A stretch of 5,245 nucleotides of DNA from Candidatus Heimdallarchaeota archaeon LC_2 (GTDB lineage: Archaea; Asgardarchaeota; Heimdallarchaeia; Heimdallarchaeales; Kariarchaeaceae), in contig MDVR01000130.1 in assembly GCA_001940725.1 (NCBI GenBank), positions 1-5,245 of the forward strand. The letters run 5' to 3'. The position numbers were made by a program, and so were the translations under genes. Below the pieces are notes generated by a model, which was not told the DNA's origin, ran no database searches, and saw only the letters and a program-made list of their open reading frames with translations. Positions 4,534 through 5,245 of this stretch are shown here, in pieces. How positions within the stretch are numbered: position 1 is the first letter of the stretch; each line of letters opens with the position of its first letter.

Positions 4534-5245
4534 TTAGTCAGAAAATAATGTACCATTCAAATATTTTAGGCCTGTATCAACAGCAACTGTTACTACTGTT
4601 TTACCTGGACCTAATTCTTTAGCTAACTCAATCGCTACGACTACATTTGCTCCACTTGAAATTCCTACAAATATGCCCTCTTCTGAAGCTAGTAATCGAA
4701 CCATCTTCCTTCCTTTAGCTTCCTTTACAGTCCTTATTTCATCATAGAGAGTTTTATCAAGGAGAGGAGGTACAAATCCGATTCCTGTACCTTCGATATG
4801 GTGTGTTCCCGTTTGTCCTGTTGAGATAACCGGAGATTCATCAGGTTCAATTGCTACAATTTTCGTTCTTCTGTTGGCTTTTTTCATTGATTTTGATACA
4901 CCCATTAACATTCCAGCTGTCCCAACCATTCCGCAGAATGCATCGATTTGCTTAAATTGGTTTAGTAATTCTTCCCCTATTTTTTCATAGCCAACAATCG
5001 AATCATGATTATTTAATTGATCAGTAAAATATGTTGAGGGAGCTTCAGAAAGTTGGGTTGCTCTTTTGATCATTCTAGGTACAAGATCTGGAGTAATTTC
5101 ACCGTTAATACTGTCTTCCAAAATTAAATTAGCACCGAAGGCTCTCATTGTATCTAATTTCTCTTTTGCAAATGCATCAGAGGAAACGACATTAAATTGA
5201 TAACCTTTACCTGCACAAACAAAAGCAAGAGATGAACCGGTGCTA
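4534..5245 (-). CDS. PLP-dependent cysteine synthase family enzyme, partial at right window edge
   Basis: A fold-type II PLP enzyme of the cysteine synthase / cystathionine beta-synthase family, which would use pyridoxal phosphate for beta-replacement, for example making cysteine from an activated serine and sulfide. 236 codons are visible and the frame stays open to the window edge; ATG at 5148 is internal, not the start. The missing 70-85 residues should carry the PLP lysine. Visible are STGSSLAFVCAGKGY (equivalent to the TSGNTG substrate loop), the phosphate-loop region MVGTAGMLMGV, EGTGIGFVPPLLD (like GIGAGFIP) and GISSGANV, whose serine contacts the pyridine nitrogen. The phosphate loop is GTAGM where CysK has GTGGT. 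Known relatives include CysK, CysM and SbnA-like enzymes; the exact substrate cannot be settled. It converges on the ABM-like gene and shows no operon partner here. Confidence 0.88.
   Translation of the reverse strand, partial: STGSSLAFVCAGKGYQFNVVSSDAFAKEKLDTMRAFGANLILEDSINGEITPDLVPRMIKRATQLSEAPSTYFTDQLNNHDSIVGYEKIGEELLNQFKQIDAFCGMVGTAGMLMGVSKSMKKANRRTKIVAIEPDESPVISTGQTGTHHIEGTGIGFVPPLLDKTLYDEIRTVKEAKGRKMVRLLASEEGIFVGISSGANVVVAIELAKELGPGKTVVTVAVDTGLKYLNGTLFSD

Overview
The window reads as a stretch of an AT-rich archaeal chromosome. Three points suggest an archaeon. Several genes have a TATA-like box about 25-30 bp before the ATG and no room for a ribosome binding site, which implies leaderless transcripts. 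The one clear Shine-Dalgarno site lies before the second gene of a two-gene operon and has an archaeal GGTGA core. The transposase and small proteins resemble types common in archaea. An ammonia-oxidising Nitrososphaeria lineage such as Nitrosocosmicus is my best guess; it is inferred, not shown.

Layout. Positions 1-897 hold a tandem array of a 404-bp unit, cut by the left window edge. Each unit carries a promoter region and the first 63 codons of an alpha/beta hydrolase gene. The last unit runs on into the rest of that gene (710-1522), which has all three catalytic residues but is split by an in-frame TAG. Eight bases after its stop begins an IS481-like insertion sequence (1531-2631) with 13-bp imperfect terminal inverted repeats and one intact DDE transposase. 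Next come an AT-rich spacer and what looks like a decayed small gene with an in-frame TAA (2917-3114).

The right half is in better condition. Two small minus-strand genes, a NIPSNAP-like protein followed by a DUF4242 protein, form an operon. It is divergent from a small ABM-like (dimeric alpha/beta barrel) gene at 3883-4179, so three small ferredoxin-fold-type proteins sit together around one AT-rich intergenic region. A 354-bp convergent spacer follows. The window ends in the C-terminal three quarters of a PLP-dependent cysteine synthase family enzyme on the minus strand.

The strongest unexplained signal is a dispersed intergenic motif found at four places, always on the plus strand: two inside the tandem units, one after the IS and one in the convergent spacer. 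Palindromic GCGTA/TACGC arms flank a conserved, non-palindromic 12-base centre, and the best copy has perfect 9-bp arms. Its conservation between otherwise unrelated spacers points to a real element (dispersed repeat, protein binding site or structured RNA). The left half looks like a locus in flux: partial-gene amplification, a nonsense mutation, an IS insertion and a decayed neighbour lie side by side.
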